Shown in pieces: positions 42,523-52,892 of a stretch of DNA of 64,000 nucleotides. Location: positions 62,001 to 126,000 of the forward strand of contig NZ_SRIC01000001.1 in the NCBI RefSeq assembly GCF_004684775.1, given 5' to 3'. The notes beneath the pieces are model-generated. The model made no database searches. It had not been told where the DNA came from and saw only the letters and a list, made by a program, of their open reading frames with translations. A program made the position numbers and the translations under genes. This DNA comes from Streptomyces sp. MZ04 (lineage in GTDB: Bacteria; Actinomycetota; Actinomycetes; Streptomycetales; Streptomycetaceae). Each line of letters begins with the position of its first letter. Position 1 is the first letter of the stretch.

Positions 42523-43272
42523 TTGATCTACGGCGCAATGAAGGTCGCCATCGGAGGGCCGCTGAAGCTCGGCTTCAGGCCCTGGGTGGAAGGCCTTGAG
42601 AACGTACCCGCCGAAGGACCGGCCATCCTGGCGAGCAACCATCTCTCCTTCTCGGACTCCTTCTTCCTGCCCGCGGTGCTCGACCGGAAGGTCACCTTCA
42701 TCGCCAAGGCGGAGTACTTCACGTCACCCGGTGTGAAGGGCAAGCTCACGGCGGCCTTCTTCAAGGGCGTCGGCCAGCTCCCCGTGGACCGCTCCGGCGG
42801 GCGCGGCGCGGGCGAGGCGGCCATCAAGAGCGGCATCGAGGTCCTGGAGCGCGGTGAGCTCTTCGGTATCTACCCGGAAGGCACCCGTTCGCCCGACGGG
42901 AGGCTCTACCGTGGCAAGCCCGGCGGCCTGGCCCGCGTGGCGCTCGCCACCGGGGCGCCGGTGCTTCCCGTGGCGATGATCGACACCGAGAAGATCCAGC
43001 CGCCCGGCAAGGTCCTTCCGAAGCTGATGCGGCCCGGCATCAAGATCGGTGAGCCGCTCGACTTCCGCCGGTACCAGGGCATGGACCACGACCGGTTCGT
43101 CCTGCGGGCGGTGACCGACGAGGTCATGTACGAGATCATGAAGCTTTCCGGCCAGGAGTACGTCGACGAGTACGCGACCGCCGCGAAGCGCCGTCTCGCG
43201 GACGAGGCGAAGGCCGAGAGGGAAGCCGAGAAGAAGGCCGCGGTGGCCGAGAAGGAACGGTCCGGCGCCTAG
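42523..43272 (+). CDS. 1-acyl-glycerol-3-phosphate acyltransferase (PlsC-like)
   Basis: A 249-residue membrane-associated acyltransferase that makes phosphatidic acid from lysophosphatidic acid. The catalytic motif NHLSFSDS has His40 and Asp45 (HX4D). FPEG-like substrate binding appears as GIYPEGTRSPDG. The C-terminus is a Lys/Glu/Ala-rich helix. I choose TTG 42523: AGGAGG lies at 42509-42514, eight bases upstream, whereas the first ATG (42538) is 23 bases away. It precedes macS on the same strand. Confidence 0.93.
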   Translation: MIYGAMKVAIGGPLKLGFRPWVEGLENVPAEGPAILASNHLSFSDSFFLPAVLDRKVTFIAKAEYFTSPGVKGKLTAAFFKGVGQLPVDRSGGRGAGEAAIKSGIEVLERGELFGIYPEGTRSPDGRLYRGKPGGLARVALATGAPVLPVAMIDTEKIQPPGKVLPKLMRPGIKIGEPLDFRRYQGMDHDRFVLRAVTDEVMYEIMKLSGQEYVDEYATAAKRRLADEAKAEREAEKKAAVAEKERSGA

Positions 43273-43325
43273 CGGCGTCGGTGCGGAGGGGGAGCCGAGA
43301 GGCGCCCTCAGGGGCAAGGGGGGAC

Positions 43326-44591
43326 GTGACCAGCACAGCTAAGCGTGTACGCGTCATGAGAATGTCGGTCGAGCAGCCGCTGTGGCGTGCGCTGACCGGC
43401 TACCGCGTGCTGACCATGCTCTACGCGATCGGCCTGTTCGTCGCCGCGTACGAGCGGTTCGACCGCCCCTGGGTGGCCATCGCGTACTACGTGGTGCTCG
43501 TCTGCTGGACGCTCGCCACCCTGCCGAAGGTCGCGGGCGCCGCGAGCTGCACCAAGCGGTTCCTCGTCATCGACCTGACCGTCGCGATCACCGGGATCCT
43601 GCTCACGCCGGTCGCCGACTCGCACCAGCGGATCGTGCACGACGGCCCGACGCTGCCCTCGATATGGACGGCGGGCGCGGTGCTCGCCTTCGCGATCAAG
43701 GGCGGCTGGCGGTGGGCGGCCTTCGCGTCGGCACTCGTCGGCGTCGCCAACATCGCGCAGCGCGGCAGGCCCACCCAGGACACGCTGCACAACGTCCTCC
43801 TGGTCTGCATCGCCTCCATCGCCATCGGTTACGTCGTCGAGGTGGCCCGCGCCTCCGAGCGCACCCTCGCCCGCGCCCTGGAGATCGAGGCCGCGACCCG
43901 CGAGCGTGAGCGCCTGGCCCGCGACATCCACGACAGCGTGCTCCAGGTCCTCGCGATGGTGCAGCGGCGCGGCAGCGCGCTCGGCGGCGAGGCGGCGGAG
44001 CTCGGCCGGCTCGCGGGGGAGCAGGAGGTCGCGCTGCGCGCGCTGGTGGCGGGCGGCCTGGTCCGTACGTCCCATGTGTCGGAGGACGCCTCGCTGGGGG
44101 CCGTGGTCCGCGCGGTGGAGGAGCCCGACGAGGACGCGGAGGACGCCGACCCCTGTGACCTGCGCTCGCTGCTCTTTCCGTACGCGGGCGCGAAGGTGAC
44201 CGTCTCGGAGCCGGGCGCCCCCGTCGGGCTCCCGGCGAAGACCGCACGGGAACTGGCCGCCGCGGTCGGCGCCGCCCTGGACAACGTCCACCGGCACGCG
44301 GGCCCGGACGCCGCCGCCTGGATCCTCGTCGAGGACGAGCCGGACGCGGTGATCGTGACGGTGCGGGACGACGGCCCCGGCATCCCCGATGGCCGCCTCG
44401 CGGAGGCCGAGGGCGAGGGGCGGCTCGGCGTCGCCCTGTCGATTCGGGGGCGGCTGCGGGACATCGGGGGGACGGCCGAGCTGATCTCGGTGCCGGGGCA
44501 GGGTACGGAAGTGGAAATGAGGGTCCCGCGGATCGCGGGGAGCCCGGAGAACGTGGGCAGCACACGGGGGAAGGCAGGAAAGGAACGATGA
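43326..44591 (+). CDS. macS: sensor histidine kinase MacS
   Basis: A 421-residue NarL-type kinase. Five membrane helices lie within residues 20-165. HisKA_3 has phospho-His202 in RLARDIHDSVLQVLAMV. HATPase_c contains the N-box-like AAAVGAALDNVHRHAG and the G1 box DDGPGIPDG. Gene order (phosphofructokinase, anthranilate synthase and PlsC neighbours) matches the S. coelicolor MacRS system, linked there to membrane integrity and actinorhodin production. GTG 43326 follows a GGGGGGA site; the longer open frame has no better start. The stop overlaps macR by four bases. Confidence 0.88.
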   Translation: MTSTAKRVRVMRMSVEQPLWRALTGYRVLTMLYAIGLFVAAYERFDRPWVAIAYYVVLVCWTLATLPKVAGAASCTKRFLVIDLTVAITGILLTPVADSHQRIVHDGPTLPSIWTAGAVLAFAIKGGWRWAAFASALVGVANIAQRGRPTQDTLHNVLLVCIASIAIGYVVEVARASERTLARALEIEAATRERERLARDIHDSVLQVLAMVQRRGSALGGEAAELGRLAGEQEVALRALVAGGLVRTSHVSEDASLGAVVRAVEEPDEDAEDADPCDLRSLLFPYAGAKVTVSEPGAPVGLPAKTARELAAAVGAALDNVHRHAGPDAAAWILVEDEPDAVIVTVRDDGPGIPDGRLAEAEGEGRLGVALSIRGRLRDIGGTAELISVPGQGTEVEMRVPRIAGSPENVGSTRGKAGKER

Positions 44592-45292
44592 GCGAGCAGC
44601 GGCAGGACGTGCGGGACGACCGGGACGGCAAGGGTGCGGTCAAGGTCATGGTCGTCGACGACCACCCGATGTGGCGGGACGCGGTCGCCCGCGACCTCGC
44701 GGAGGCGGGCTTCGACGTGGTCGCCACGGCGGGCGACGGCGAGCAGGCTGTGCGCCGCGCGCAGGCCGCCGCGCCGGACGTCCTCGTACTCGATCTGAAC
44801 CTGCCCCTGAAGGCGGGCGTCCAGGTCTGCAAGGAACTCGTCGGCGCCAACCCGGCCCTGCGGGTGCTCGTCCTCTCGGCCAGCGGCGAGCACGCCGATG
44901 TCCTGGAGGCGGTCAAGTCGGGGGCCACCGGCTATCTCCTGAAGTCGGCCTCCACCGCCGAGCTGACCGACGCGGTGGGCCGCACGGCCGTCGGCGACGC
45001 GGTCTTCACGCCGGGCCTCGCGGGCCTGGTCCTCGGCGAGTACCGCCGCCTCGCGTCCGATCCGGCGCCGGGCACCCCGGACGACCCGAAGGCCCCGCAG
45101 CTCACCGACCGCGAGACCGAGGTGCTGCGGCTCGTGGCCAAGGGCCTGAGCTACAAGCAGATCGCCGAGCGCCTGGTCATCTCGCACCGCACCGTGCAGA
45201 ACCACGTGCAGAACACCCTGGGCAAGCTCCAGCTGCACAACAGGGTGGAGCTCGTGCGGTACGCGATCGAGCGCGGACTCGACGACGAGTAG
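44588..45292 (+). CDS. macR: response regulator MacR, LuxR family
   Basis: A 234-residue regulator. An N-terminal charged tail precedes the receiver domain (VMVVDDHPMWRDAVARDL), with Asp69 in VLVLDLNLPLKAG as phosphorylation site. A LuxR helix-turn-helix lies at about 168-228 (LTDRETEVLRLVAKGLSYKQIAERL). The ATG overlaps macS, so the pair is coupled. In the named S. coelicolor system the regulon consists of membrane-protein genes. Identification by gene order and family, not by alignment. Confidence 0.88.
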   Translation: MSEQRQDVRDDRDGKGAVKVMVVDDHPMWRDAVARDLAEAGFDVVATAGDGEQAVRRAQAAAPDVLVLDLNLPLKAGVQVCKELVGANPALRVLVLSASGEHADVLEAVKSGATGYLLKSASTAELTDAVGRTAVGDAVFTPGLAGLVLGEYRRLASDPAPGTPDDPKAPQLTDRETEVLRLVAKGLSYKQIAERLVISHRTVQNHVQNTLGKLQLHNRVELVRYAIERGLDDE

Positions 45293-45371
45293 CCCTCATT
45301 CGACCCTCATTCGAGTGAACATGCTTGATCAACTCCCTTGCGGGGCAACGGAATTGACCGTCCGCACCGTC

Positions 45372-45421
45372 CCTCAGTGACCTGGATCACCATTAGCGTG
45401 ACTCGCATCAGGTCACTGAGG
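45372..45421 (+). promoter_or_regulatory. inverted repeat and Crp-like palindrome before pfkA
   Basis: CCTCAGTGACCTG (45372-45384) and CAGGTCACTGAGG (45409-45421) are perfect 13-bp complements, 24 bases apart. Inside the left arm lies GTGA-N6-TCAC (45377-45390), the half-site spacing of Crp/Fnr-family operators. The right arm ends just before the GAAGGGA ribosome site of pfkA, so an RNA hairpin could also mask translation. Confidence 0.5.
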
Positions 45422-45435
45422 CGAAGGGACATTCC

Positions 45436-46473
45436 ATGGCGGCCAAGAAAGTCGGAGTACTGACCGGAGGCGGCGACTGCCCCGGGCTCAACGCCGTCAT
45501 CCGGGGCGTCGTCCGCAAGGGCGTCCAGGAGTACGGCTATGACTTCGTCGGCTTCCGGGACGGCTGGCGCGGTCCCCTGGAGGGCGACACCGTCCGGCTC
45601 GACATCCCGGCCGTGCGCGGCATCCTGCCCCGCGGCGGCACCATCCTCGGCTCCTCGCGCACCAATCCGCTCAAGGTCGAGAACGGCATCCGCCGGATCA
45701 AGGAGAACCTCGCCAAGTACGAGGTCGACTCCCTCATCGCGATCGGCGGCGAGGACACCCTCGGCGTCGCCGCCCGGCTCACCGACGAGTACGGCATCGA
45801 TGTCGTCGGCGTACCGAAGACCATCGACAACGACCTGTCCGCCACGGACTACACCTTCGGCTTCGACACCGCGGTGGGGATCGCCACCGAGGCGATCGAC
45901 CGGCTGCACACCACCGCCGAGTCGCACATGCGGGTCCTCGTCGTCGAGGTCATGGGGCGGCACGCGGGCTGGATCGCCCTGCACTCGGGCCTCGCGGGCG
46001 GCGCGAACGTCATCCTCATCCCCGAGCAGCGCTTCGACCTCGACCAGGTCTGCGCCTGGGTGACCTCGCGCTTCAAGGCCTCGTACGCCCCGATCGTCGT
46101 CGTCGCCGAAGGGGCCATGCCCAAGGACGGCGAGATGGTCCTCAAGGACGGGACGCAGGACTCCTTCGGGCACGTCAGGCTCTCCGGGGTCGGCGAGTGG
46201 CTGGCCAAGGAGATCGAGGGGCGGACGGGGAAGGAAGCCCGGACGACCGTGCTCGGTCACGTCCAGCGGGGCGGCACCCCCAGCGCCTTCGACCGCTGGC
46301 TCGCCACCCGCTTCGGCCTGCACGCGATCGAGGCCGTACGGGACGGCGACTTCGGCAAGATGGTCGCGCTGCAGGGGACGGACATCGTGCGGGTACCGAT
46401 CGCTGACGCCACGTCGAAGCTGAAGACCGTGGATCCGAAGCTGTACTCCGAGGTGGGGGTCTTCTTCGGCTGA
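45436..46473 (+). CDS. pfkA: 6-phosphofructokinase with PPi-type active-site residues
   Basis: A 345-residue enzyme that phosphorylates fructose 6-phosphate. The motif GGGDCPGLNAVIRG binds the phosphoryl donor. The catalytic segment PKTIDNDLSATD has Asp131 as base, and MGRHAGWIAL binds substrate. At the donor-specificity positions it has Asp107 (GGEDTLG) and Lys128 (PKTIDND), which in the family usually mark pyrophosphate rather than ATP use. Actinomycete enzymes of this group include both kinds, so the donor is unsettled. ATG 45436 follows GAAGGGAC. Confidence 0.95.
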   Translation: MAAKKVGVLTGGGDCPGLNAVIRGVVRKGVQEYGYDFVGFRDGWRGPLEGDTVRLDIPAVRGILPRGGTILGSSRTNPLKVENGIRRIKENLAKYEVDSLIAIGGEDTLGVAARLTDEYGIDVVGVPKTIDNDLSATDYTFGFDTAVGIATEAIDRLHTTAESHMRVLVVEVMGRHAGWIALHSGLAGGANVILIPEQRFDLDQVCAWVTSRFKASYAPIVVVAEGAMPKDGEMVLKDGTQDSFGHVRLSGVGEWLAKEIEGRTGKEARTTVLGHVQRGGTPSAFDRWLATRFGLHAIEAVRDGDFGKMVALQGTDIVRVPIADATSKLKTVDPKLYSEVGVFFG

Positions 46474-46482
46474 GTGGAGCGC

Positions 46483-46504
46483 CCCGGAGGCTCCGGCCTC
46501 CGGG
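46483..46504 (+). terminator. short hairpin after pfkA
   Basis: CCCGGAGG and CCTCCGGG close a 6-base loop 10 bases after the pfkA stop and 36 bases before the next start. It may terminate or attenuate read-through. Confidence 0.55.
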
Positions 46505-46539
46505 TGCCGTCCCCCAGGGCGGTACCTACACTCGGCCCC

Positions 46540-47556
46540 ATGGAGATCCTCGCCTTCGGCGTGCAGGCCGACGAGAAGCCGCTGATCGAGAAGGCCTTCG
46601 CCGCCCACCACGACGTCCGCTGCCTGGACGTCTTCCTCACCGAGGACACCGCCCCCATCGCCGCCGGCTACGAGATCATCTCCACCAGCGTCAACGCCGA
46701 CCTCGGCAACCGCGTCCTGCAGACCCTCGCCGCCGGCGGGACGCAGATGATCGCCCAGCGCTCGACCGGGTTCAACAACATCGACCTCCAGGTCGCCGAG
46801 CGCCTCGGCTTCACCGTCGCCCGCGTCTCGTACTACTCGCCGTACTCCGTCGCCGAGTTCGCCTGGACCCTCGCGATGGCCGTCAACCGCCGCATCGTCC
46901 GCGCCAGCAACCGCACCCGCGACTTCGACTTCCGCCTCGACGGCCTGATGGGCCGTGACCTGCGGGGCCGCACGGTCGGCGTGCTCGGCACCGGGAAGAT
47001 CGGCGAGGCGTTCACCCGGATCGCGCACGGCTTCGGCATGAAGCTGCTCGGCTGGGACATCACCCAGAACCCCGCGTGCGTCGAGCTCGGCATGAAGTAC
47101 GTCGAGAAGGGCCGGCTCTTCGCCGAGGCCGACCTGATCAGCCTGCATGTGCCGCTGCTCCCCGCCACCCACCACATCATCGGCGCCGACGCGCTGCGGA
47201 TGATGAAGGACGACGCGATCCTGGTGAACTCGAGCCGGGGCGGGCTCATCGACACCGAGGCCCTCGTCAGGGAGGTGCGCGCGGGCCGTTTCGCGGGCGT
47301 CGGGCTCGATGTGTACGAGGCGGAGGCGGGGCTCTTCTTCCTCGACAAGTCCCTCCAGGTCGTCGAGGACGACACCCTGGCCCGCCTGGTGACATTCCCG
47401 AACGTCGTGGTCACCTCGCACCAGGCGTACTACACCCGGGACGCGGTGGGCCAGATCATCGACACCACGGTGCAGAACGTCCTGGACTACCGGGAGGGCC
47501 GCCGCGGCGAGAACGTGCTGGTCCCGGCGGCCCCCGCCCCTGCCCCTGCCCCCTAG
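46540..47556 (+). CDS. D-2-hydroxyacid dehydrogenase (D-lactate dehydrogenase type)
   Basis: A 338-residue NAD-dependent dehydrogenase. The NAD loop is GVLGTGKIGEAFTRIAHGFG near residue 147. Catalytic residues follow the D-LDH pattern: Arg in VNSSRGGLID, Glu in LDVYEAEAG and His in TSHQAYYTRDA. YSPYSVAEFAW near residue 102 is typical of LdhA. Likely reaction: pyruvate to D-lactate. The frame is open upstream, but ATG 46540 gives MEILAFGVQADE, the family start. It ends in a run of Ala-Pro repeats and overlaps the convergent anthranilate synthase gene by four bases. Confidence 0.9.
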   Translation: MEILAFGVQADEKPLIEKAFAAHHDVRCLDVFLTEDTAPIAAGYEIISTSVNADLGNRVLQTLAAGGTQMIAQRSTGFNNIDLQVAERLGFTVARVSYYSPYSVAEFAWTLAMAVNRRIVRASNRTRDFDFRLDGLMGRDLRGRTVGVLGTGKIGEAFTRIAHGFGMKLLGWDITQNPACVELGMKYVEKGRLFAEADLISLHVPLLPATHHIIGADALRMMKDDAILVNSSRGGLIDTEALVREVRAGRFAGVGLDVYEAEAGLFFLDKSLQVVEDDTLARLVTFPNVVVTSHQAYYTRDAVGQIIDTTVQNVLDYREGRRGENVLVPAAPAPAPAP

Positions 47557-49403
47557 ACCAGTACGCCCGACAGGAGCTCCCGCACGATCGCCGTGCCGCG
47601 CAGCGAGAGCACCGACTCGGGGTGGAACTGGACGCCCGCGAAGCCGGGCCCCCGCAGCGCGTGCACCTCGCCCGTCGCCGCGTCCCTGCTGACCTCGACG
47701 CCGTGCGCGGTCAGTTCGGCCGCCGTCTCGTCGTCGCAGCGCGCCACGAAGCTGTTGTAGAAGCCGACCGTCTCCGGCCGCCCGAACAGATCGATCCGGG
47801 TCTGCGCGCCCTGGTACGGGACCTCCTTGCGGACGATGTCCAGGCCGAGTTCGGCGGCGAGCAGTTCATGGCCGAGGCAGACGCCGAGGACTCCGTGCCG
47901 GTGGTTCCTGATGGCGTCGGCCGCGAGCGAGCGCAGGAAGGTCATCTTCGGGTCGGTGGAGTCCGCGGGGTCGCCGGGGCCCGGGCCCAGGACCAGCGGG
48001 CCCTCGTGGGCGAGCACCGTCTCCCGCAGGCCCGGCTCGTCGTAGCGCCGGATCGTCACGTCCAGTCCCGAGGAGCGCAGCAGGTGCGCGAGCATCGCCG
48101 TGAACGTGTCCTCGCCGTCGACCACCAGGGCGTGCCCGGACAGCTCGGCCGTCTGTTCCTGCATCCGCAGCCAGAACGGGGCGAGCCCGGCCCGGCGGCT
48201 GTCCAGTGCCGCCCGCACTCGCGGGTCGTCGGCGAGTGCGGGGCGTACGTCCTCGTGGCGGGGCCGTCCGGGACGTACTCCCAGAGCCGCGAGCACGCCC
48301 GCCGCCTTCGCGTGGGTCTCCGCGACCTCGCCCGCCGGGTCCGAGCCGCGCACCAGCGTGGCGCCGACCGGGACGCGCAGGCGGCCCGCGGGGGAGATGT
48401 CGGCGGTGCGGATCAGGATGGGGGAGTCGAGCGTCTGGGCGCCGCCCGCGTCGCGGCCGATGAGGGCGAGGGCGCCCGCGTAGTAGCCGCGGCCCCCGGT
48501 CTCGTGCCGCTCGATGACCCGGCAGGCGTTCTGCACCGGCGACCCGGTGACCGTCGCCGCGAACATCGTCTCCTTGAGGACCTCGCGCGCGTCGAGCGAC
48601 GACTTGCCCCGCAACTCGTACTCGGTGTGCGCGAGATGGGCCATCTCCTTCAGGCGCGGGCCGACGACGACACCGCCCATGTCGCCGACCGTGCACATCA
48701 TCTTGAGCTCCTCGTCGACGACCATCGACAGCTCCTCGGTCTCCTTGCCGTCGGCGAGGAAGGTGAGCAGATCGTCCGCGGTGGGGCCGTCGGCCGGGTA
48801 GCGGTACGTCCCGCTGATCGGGTTCATCACGACCGTCCCGCCGGACATCCGCACATGCACCTCGGGGCTGGCCCCGACCAGGGTGCGGTCCCCGGTGTGT
48901 ACGACGTACGTCCAGTAGGCACCCCGCTCGCCCACCAGCAGCCGCCGGAAGAGCGCGAGCGCGTCCGCCCTGCCGAAGCCGGGGATCGCACCCTCGTACG
49001 TACGGCGGATGACGAAGTTGGCGCCCTCGCCCCGCCCGATCTCCTCGCGCAGGACCCGCCCGACGATGTCCGCGTACGCGTCGTCGTCCACGTCGAAGGC
49101 CCCGTCCTCGACCCGCACGTCGTGTGCGGGCAGTGCCGACAGGGCCTCGGCGAGCGGGAGTTCGTACGTCTCGTCGGGGGTGAGGACGGCGAGCGGCGTG
49201 CCGTCGTCGCGCACGTCGAAGCCGCGCTCCCTGATCTGCCGGAAGGGGATGAGCGCGAGGCCCTCGTCGGGGATGTCGGCGAGCCGGTCGTAGGTGCCGA
49301 CGGAGCCGATCAGGACCTCGACCGTGTCGTGGTCGTGGCCGGGGGTGCGGCGGCGGAGCACGGCGAACGGGCGGTCGTCGGACAGGAGGTCGGTCAGGTG
49401 CAT
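47553..49403 (-). CDS. anthranilate synthase family fusion (TrpE-TrpG in one chain)
   Basis: A 616-residue single chain joining a chorismate-utilising domain (about 1-420) to a class I glutamine amidotransferase domain (about 425-616). The chorismate part shows NPISGTYRYP, ELSMVVDEELKMM and FAATVTGSPVQNACRVIE. The amidotransferase has Cys509 in GVCLGHE and the His-Glu pair in VQFHPES. This layout is shared by fused anthranilate synthases and PhzE-type aminodeoxyisochorismate synthases. The WWW leader peptide and attenuator upstream argue for tryptophan-linked anthranilate synthesis. Confidence 0.92.
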   Translation of the reverse strand: MHLTDLLSDDRPFAVLRRRTPGHDHDTVEVLIGSVGTYDRLADIPDEGLALIPFRQIRERGFDVRDDGTPLAVLTPDETYELPLAEALSALPAHDVRVEDGAFDVDDDAYADIVGRVLREEIGRGEGANFVIRRTYEGAIPGFGRADALALFRRLLVGERGAYWTYVVHTGDRTLVGASPEVHVRMSGGTVVMNPISGTYRYPADGPTADDLLTFLADGKETEELSMVVDEELKMMCTVGDMGGVVVGPRLKEMAHLAHTEYELRGKSSLDAREVLKETMFAATVTGSPVQNACRVIERHETGGRGYYAGALALIGRDAGGAQTLDSPILIRTADISPAGRLRVPVGATLVRGSDPAGEVAETHAKAAGVLAALGVRPGRPRHEDVRPALADDPRVRAALDSRRAGLAPFWLRMQEQTAELSGHALVVDGEDTFTAMLAHLLRSSGLDVTIRRYDEPGLRETVLAHEGPLVLGPGPGDPADSTDPKMTFLRSLAADAIRNHRHGVLGVCLGHELLAAELGLDIVRKEVPYQGAQTRIDLFGRPETVGFYNSFVARCDDETAAELTAHGVEVSRDAATGEVHALRGPGFAGVQFHPESVLSLRGTAIVRELLSGVLV

Positions 49404-49451
49404 CGGTGTCGTTCCTTCTCACTCGGAGAGGAACGGCCTCAGAACGCAACA

Positions 49452-49474
49452 AAGGCCGCCCCTCGGGCGGCCTT
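49452..49474 (-). terminator. Trp attenuator terminator hairpin
   Basis: AAGGCCGCC (49452-49460) and GGCGGCCTT (49466-49474) form a 9-bp stem with a 5-base loop. On the minus strand it follows the leader peptide stop by 21 bases and is followed by TTTGTTGCG. It ends the transcript before the fusion gene when tryptophan is plentiful. Confidence 0.88.
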
Positions 49475-49495
49475 CGCGATTCGGTGTACGCGCAG

Positions 49496-49555
49496 TCAGT
49501 GGGCCGCCGGGAGAGCGGTCCACCACCAGTTCTGGATCGATGCGTGCGCGAACAT
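49496..49555 (-). CDS. trpL: trp leader peptide
   Basis: A 19-residue leader, MFAHASIQNWWWTALPAAH, with three consecutive Trp codons at positions 10-12. Ribosome stalling at these codons when tryptophan-tRNA is scarce would prevent formation of the downstream terminator hairpin at 49452-49474 and allow expression of the anthranilate synthase fusion. The sequence closely follows the streptomycete leader pattern I know. It is preceded by GCCGCTC rather than a strong ribosome site. The stop is TGA at 49496-49498. Confidence 0.93.
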   Translation of the reverse strand: MFAHASIQNWWWTALPAAH

Positions 49556-49565
49556 GAGCGGCAGC

Positions 49566-51862
<2,297 letters not shown>

Positions 51863-51920
51863 TTCCCGGGTATTCACCGGCGTATCCGGGGCTTTTGCGA
51901 GCAGGGAGTGGCGGGTAAGG

Positions 51921-51939
51921 TTAGGTTAGCCTCACCGAT
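51921..51939 (+). promoter_or_regulatory. iron box (IdeR/DmdR-type operator)
   Basis: TTAGGTTAGCCTCACCGAT matches the actinobacterial DtxR-family consensus TTAGGTTAGSCTAACCTAA at most positions, especially the left half. It lies about 73-91 bases before the bfd start. Iron-loaded regulator bound here would control bfd. Confidence 0.75.
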
Positions 51940-52011
51940 CAATCGGGACGGGCACCACTGATAGATCCTGCCGTCGATCCCGATCGATGACGCACCGGGG
52001 AGGTGAACCGC

Positions 52012-52224
52012 ATGTTCGTCTGCAACTGCTTCGGCATCACCGAAGAGCAGGTGAAGAAGCATGCGGACGACGGTGCCTGCACCCCCCGCCAGATAGCGTC
52101 GGCCTGCAAGGCGGGCACGGACTGCGGTTCGTGCGTGCGACGCATCCAGGCCCTGCTCGGCCGGGGCGCGTGCCCCACTCGCGAGCTGGTCGCTCCGGAG
52201 GCGGAACTCCCGGAAGCTGCGTAG
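52012..52224 (+). CDS. bfd: bacterioferritin-associated ferredoxin
   Basis: A 70-residue [2Fe-2S] protein that transfers electrons to bacterioferritin to release stored iron. Cluster cysteines are Cys4 and Cys6 (VCNCFG) and Cys38 and Cys41 (DCGSC). ATG 52012 has GGGGAGG eight bases upstream; an in-frame GTG three codons earlier is overlapped by that ribosome site. It is convergent with bfr, and an iron box sits upstream, consistent with expression under low iron. Confidence 0.95.
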   Translation: MFVCNCFGITEEQVKKHADDGACTPRQIASACKAGTDCGSCVRRIQALLGRGACPTRELVAPEAELPEAA

Positions 52225-52245
52225 CTCTCCGAAGGTGTTTGGCTC

Positions 52246-52725
52246 TTAGCTCTCCGGCTGCTCGACGAGCTGCGCGATGTAGAGCGGCTCGCCCAGCTTC
52301 TCGATCAGCTCGAGCTGGGTGTCGAGATAGTCGATGTGGTGCTCCTCGTCCTCGAGGATCGACTCGAAGATGTTCGCGGACGTGATGTCCCCCTTGCCGC
52401 GCATCACCTCGACCCCGCGCTTGAGGCGGTCGATCGCCTCCACCTCGATCTGCCGGTCGGCCTGGAACATCTCGGTGACCGTCTGGCCCACGCGAACATG
52501 GAAGAGCCGCTGGTAATTGGGCAGACCGTCGAGGAACAGGATCCGGTCGGTCAGCACTTCCGCGTGCTTCATCTCGTCGATCGACTCGGACCTGGTGTAC
52601 TTCGCGAGCTTCGGCCAGCCGAAGTTCTCCTGCATTTTCGCGTGAAGGAAGTACTGGTTGATCGCCGTCAGTTCGGCGGTCAGCTGCTCATTGAGAAACT
52701 CGATGACCTCGGGGTCGCCCTGCAT
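52246..52725 (-). CDS. bfr: bacterioferritin
   Basis: A 159-residue heme-containing ferritin that stores iron in a 24-subunit shell. The ferroxidase site shows Glu18 (TAELTAINQYF), Glu51 and His54 (DEMKHAEVL), and the EDEEHHIDYL motif later. Met52 is the heme ligand. ATG 52725 has GAAGGAG upstream; the longer open frame is not needed. It is convergent with bfd, which is the expected partner for iron release. Confidence 0.97.
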   Translation of the reverse strand: MQGDPEVIEFLNEQLTAELTAINQYFLHAKMQENFGWPKLAKYTRSESIDEMKHAEVLTDRILFLDGLPNYQRLFHVRVGQTVTEMFQADRQIEVEAIDRLKRGVEVMRGKGDITSANIFESILEDEEHHIDYLDTQLELIEKLGEPLYIAQLVEQPES

Positions 52726-52892
52726 CGCAGAGGCTCCTTCCAAGTGTGTTGACTGGCCAGGTAGCGCGCATCCTTGCACCGGTGTTCGGAGGTCGTCCAG
52801 TAAGTGCACGCTTAGTAGGAGTTGCCCGAATCGGTGTTTGGCCGGGGGCCGTCTGGTCACGTCCACTGCCCCGGGTCTGTCAGGATGGAGGC

